A stretch of 64,000 nucleotides of DNA from JACPFN01 sp964406135 (GTDB taxonomy: Bacteria; Babelota; Babeliae; Babelales; Chromulinivoraceae). The stretch lies in NCBI GenBank assembly GCA_964406135.1, contig CAYOQO010000003.1, forward strand, positions 30,259 to 94,258. The letters run 5' to 3'. Below, in pieces: positions 61,390 to 64,000 of the stretch. Made by a program: the position numbers and the translations under genes. The number at the start of each line of letters is the position of its first letter. Within the stretch, counting starts at the first letter, position 1. Below the pieces are notes generated by a model. It had not been told where the DNA came from. It searched no databases and worked only from the letters and a program-made list of their open reading frames with translations.

Positions 61390-63936
61390 ATGAAAATTAA
61401 ATTTTTATTGTGCTTTCTCATTTTCCTTATCACCAACATTGCTCATCCCATGCTGTTGGATGAAAATGCAGAAACAGGATCATTGCAGCAAGCAGAAAAA
61501 ATTTTAAACAAACGAAAAAAATCCATATCTTTTATGTCAAGTGAATTAGTTGAGTTCAATTTTTCAGAGTATCCACTCAAAGACTTGATCAATGATTTTG
61601 CACAAAAATTAAATATCAATGTTTTGTATCCTGAAACCGAAACTGTTACAGCCACCGTATCATTTAATGCAGGCAAAAAAATTACCATGAGTGAAGCATG
61701 GGATTTTGTCACCATGATCATTGAACAAGCTGGCTATACCCTTGTCATGCGTGGAACTACCAGTTATGTTTTGATGGCAAATGCCAAATCATATCAAGAG
61801 CCATTGCCGCTTTACATTGGTGTTGATTTTAATCAGCTACCTGATAGCATGCAAAGAATTCGATATATTTATTATTTTAACAATATTCAAATTTCTGCAG
61901 TCAAACCAAAATCAGATATCACCAATATTTTAACAACCATCCTGCCTGCCCAAGATTTTAAAGATAAACAATTCATTATTGATGACAGCTCAAATTCAAT
62001 CATTTTAACAACACGCGCAGACTTGATCAAAACAGCTATGCAATTAATTTCAGTGCTCGATGAAACTGGATTTCAACAAGCAGTCCAACTTTTAAAATTG
62101 CAATATACGCAAGCTCCAGACATTGTAAAACTATTTAAAGATGTTCTTTCTGGTGGTGAAGCAAAAAAAACTGGTGGTTTTGTTAATTTATCAAGTGGCG
62201 CTCGTGCAAAATATTTTTCTGACAATGTTCGTGTAGAGAATTTAGATCCTGAAAATAAACGGCAACTCAATACCATCATCATCATAGGAAAAATGCAAGA
62301 TATTGAGGAAATTAAAAAATTTATTAAAAAATATTTGGATATTGCACAAGAACAAGGTCATTCATTTTTTCATGTGATTGAACCTCAATGGGCATCATCA
62401 TCACACCTTGCCAATGTTTTAAAGAATTTAATTCAATCTGGTGGTGGAAGTTCAGGACAATCCACAGGAACGCTCAATTCTGATTTAGGATTTGATGCTG
62501 ATATCAGAATTATTTCAGAAACCATTAATCCTGGATCCAGTTCTTCATCTTCAGGATCATCTGCAACTTTGCAAAACACCGTACAACGTGGTGCCAACAA
62601 GTTGGTTATTGCCTGCGGTAGCCGTGATTGGCAACGTATTGAATCTTTAATCAAACAACTTGATATCCCTCAAAAACAAGTGGTCGTTGAAGCTCTTGTG
62701 GTTGATTTAAATTTAGAATTTATTCGAAAACTTGGTGCTCAAATCAGAACTCGTGGACTTGTTTCTTCAATTTTTCCAAAAAATATGCAAGCTCAAGCAG
62801 GACTTTTGATTAACAACGTGATTGCACCTATGAATCCACCAGATCCTGATTATTATTCTTTGGTTGGCGACCTTTCAGATATTTTAAATCCTGATTTTTC
62901 TAACTCGACACTTACAACACCTAATCAATCAAGCACCATTAACACAACCACTCCTACGGGCAGTGGACCAACAACATTTACCGGCAGCACCATCATGATG
63001 CTCAATGGCGGTAAAGCAACCACTAATGGCGTTTGGGCATTTTTTCAAATGTTATCGCAACATAACTCTGCAAAAGTTTTTACTCGACCTGTGGTACTTA
63101 TCAGTAACAATCAATCAGCAACAGTCACCAGCTCGATTACCAAAAATTTAACGGGTACGGTCACTTCAGGAACCAACCCAACGGTCAACTATCAACAAGT
63201 TACTGCTCCAGTTACCATGACCTTTACACCACTGATCAGTGATAACAATTCCGTAAATTTACAAATAGATCTTGATTTAAAAACATGGGTTATTGCAGAT
63301 GATGCTGACTCTGGTTCACAAATAATTCGTTCTTTAAAAACCAACGTATCACTTAAAAGTGGCGATGTGATTATTTTAGGTGGACTCACCAAAGATCAAA
63401 CTCAAGTATCAAAACGATCGGTACCATTTTTCGAATCAATCCCCGTGATTGGAAATTTATTTGCTTCACGCACCAAAGATTCAACCAAAACGCAGCTATT
63501 TATTTTAATTCGTTCTACCGTCAGCGCACCACGTTTAAATGGCGGCATGAGCAAAATTACCAAGGCTGCGTCAAATTTCATGGTGGATCAGCTCGCTGAT
63601 GTAGAAAATAATTTTTCTAACTTAAAAGATCCTATCACCCGTTGGTTCTTTAACAGTGATCGTGATGAAACAGCTTCAGAATTCTTAGAAGACAAAATCA
63701 ATGATCTTCAAAAAAATGACTACGATAGCTCAAGTGCTATTTTTGATGCTGCAAACACTGGACAAGCTCGAAGCAAAGCAAATCGTCAAGATGAAATGAA
63801 AATTGGATGGTTTAGTGATCAAAAATCAAATAAAAATTTTGCAAGTCAAGCTGTAACTCAAAATCAAGAAATGGATCAACTTGCAACATTGCTCAAAGAT
63901 ATGCAAAATCCATTTACCCAGTACACACAACTGTAA
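61390..63936 (+). CDS. Secretin GspD-like, second copy
   Basis: An 848-residue secretin with a signal peptide (MKIKFLLCFLIFLITNIAHP). N0 lies near residues 50-135 (VEFNFSEYPLKDLINDFAQ), N1-N3 follow (VQLLKLQYTQAPDIVKLF, HSFFHVIEPQWASSSHLANV), and the secretin domain runs from about 430 (QVVVEALVVDLNLEFIRKLG) to about 715, ending PFFESIPVIGNLFASRTKD and QLFILIRSTV. Glycine/serine-rich loops (SSSSSGSS near 385) interrupt N3. It is clearly a paralogue of the first secretin, but diverged throughout and lacks its lysine-rich tail. AAGGAC precedes the ATG. The last 64 bases of the window hold no further gene. Confidence 0.92.
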   Translation: MKIKFLLCFLIFLITNIAHPMLLDENAETGSLQQAEKILNKRKKSISFMSSELVEFNFSEYPLKDLINDFAQKLNINVLYPETETVTATVSFNAGKKITMSEAWDFVTMIIEQAGYTLVMRGTTSYVLMANAKSYQEPLPLYIGVDFNQLPDSMQRIRYIYYFNNIQISAVKPKSDITNILTTILPAQDFKDKQFIIDDSSNSIILTTRADLIKTAMQLISVLDETGFQQAVQLLKLQYTQAPDIVKLFKDVLSGGEAKKTGGFVNLSSGARAKYFSDNVRVENLDPENKRQLNTIIIIGKMQDIEEIKKFIKKYLDIAQEQGHSFFHVIEPQWASSSHLANVLKNLIQSGGGSSGQSTGTLNSDLGFDADIRIISETINPGSSSSSSGSSATLQNTVQRGANKLVIACGSRDWQRIESLIKQLDIPQKQVVVEALVVDLNLEFIRKLGAQIRTRGLVSSIFPKNMQAQAGLLINNVIAPMNPPDPDYYSLVGDLSDILNPDFSNSTLTTPNQSSTINTTTPTGSGPTTFTGSTIMMLNGGKATTNGVWAFFQMLSQHNSAKVFTRPVVLISNNQSATVTSSITKNLTGTVTSGTNPTVNYQQVTAPVTMTFTPLISDNNSVNLQIDLDLKTWVIADDADSGSQIIRSLKTNVSLKSGDVIILGGLTKDQTQVSKRSVPFFESIPVIGNLFASRTKDSTKTQLFILIRSTVSAPRLNGGMSKITKAASNFMVDQLADVENNFSNLKDPITRWFFNSDRDETASEFLEDKINDLQKNDYDSSSAIFDAANTGQARSKANRQDEMKIGWFSDQKSNKNFASQAVTQNQEMDQLATLLKDMQNPFTQYTQL

Positions 63937-64000
63937 AAATAGTTAAACTGTTTACTTCATCCCTGACAATCTAGTATTTTGATTACAAGTTTCATAAAAA

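Overview
The window reads as chromosome from an AT-rich, Gram-negative, host-associated bacterium with a compact genome. An outer membrane is indicated by secretins, a GspC/GspL/GspM-like set, MlaE/MlaF, a Pal/OmpA lipoprotein, SurA/PpiC-like periplasmic proteins and a possible beta-barrel protein. The standard code applies, since TGA is used as a stop in several ATGA overlaps. Roughly a third of the genes encode secreted or lipid-anchored proteins I do not recognise. Several housekeeping proteins are shortened (UvrC without its helix-hairpin-helix end, GlmU without its acetyltransferase half). This mix fits an intracellular or protist-associated lineage such as candidate phylum Dependentiae (TM6). 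That assignment is inference from gene content; no 16S rRNA is present.

Layout. 1-284 is a membrane-protein fragment running off the left edge. 380-7889 (+) holds a HAD hydrolase, an SSS-type symporter, a secreted lipase-like protein, an exported CPWC thioredoxin-fold protein and a Tro/Ytg-type metal ABC transporter, one of whose permeases carries a fused winged-helix domain. 7879-9501 (-) is a secreted PPP-type phosphatase. 10209-13350 (-) is barrel protein-mreB-ksgA. 13591-15933 (+) is a GlmU-like uridyltransferase plus an SbcD-like nuclease. 15976-19686 (-) holds two rotamase-like chaperones, a pentapeptide-repeat protein and small exported or membrane proteins. 19747-26206 (-) is an ftsQ-ftsA-ftsZ-pgeF-secA operon. 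26424-28976 (-) holds small secreted proteins, including coiled-coil paralogues. 29057-30328 (-) is a shortened uvrC. 30494-38502 (-) is a three-gene block of very large secreted proteins behind a good promoter, with an assembly gap at one gene boundary.

To the right, 38714-42387 holds an M23 peptidase, ruvA, tRNA-Gly(GCC) and a small GIY-YIG protein beside a repeat mosaic. 42494-48414 holds a Jag-N protein, mnmE, a Pal-like lipoprotein, rng and gatB. 48420-52016 is a cluster of unknown exported or membrane proteins. 52189-54092 is secG-mlaE-mlaF. 54116-63936 is moxR followed by a type II secretion-like operon (GspC, secretin, GspL/PilM, GspM/PilO, second secretin).

Themes. Export dominates: SecA and SecG, periplasmic chaperones and a type II-like system with two different secretins sit beside many exported proteins, including three giant ones. 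A family of short GC-rich palindromic repeats (about ten copies, all left of 38.7 kb) is scattered between genes and, in five cases, lies in frame inside proteins. The candidates I consider most worth attention are these coding-sequence palindromes, the giant secreted-protein locus, the twin-secretin operon and the permease-regulator fusion.
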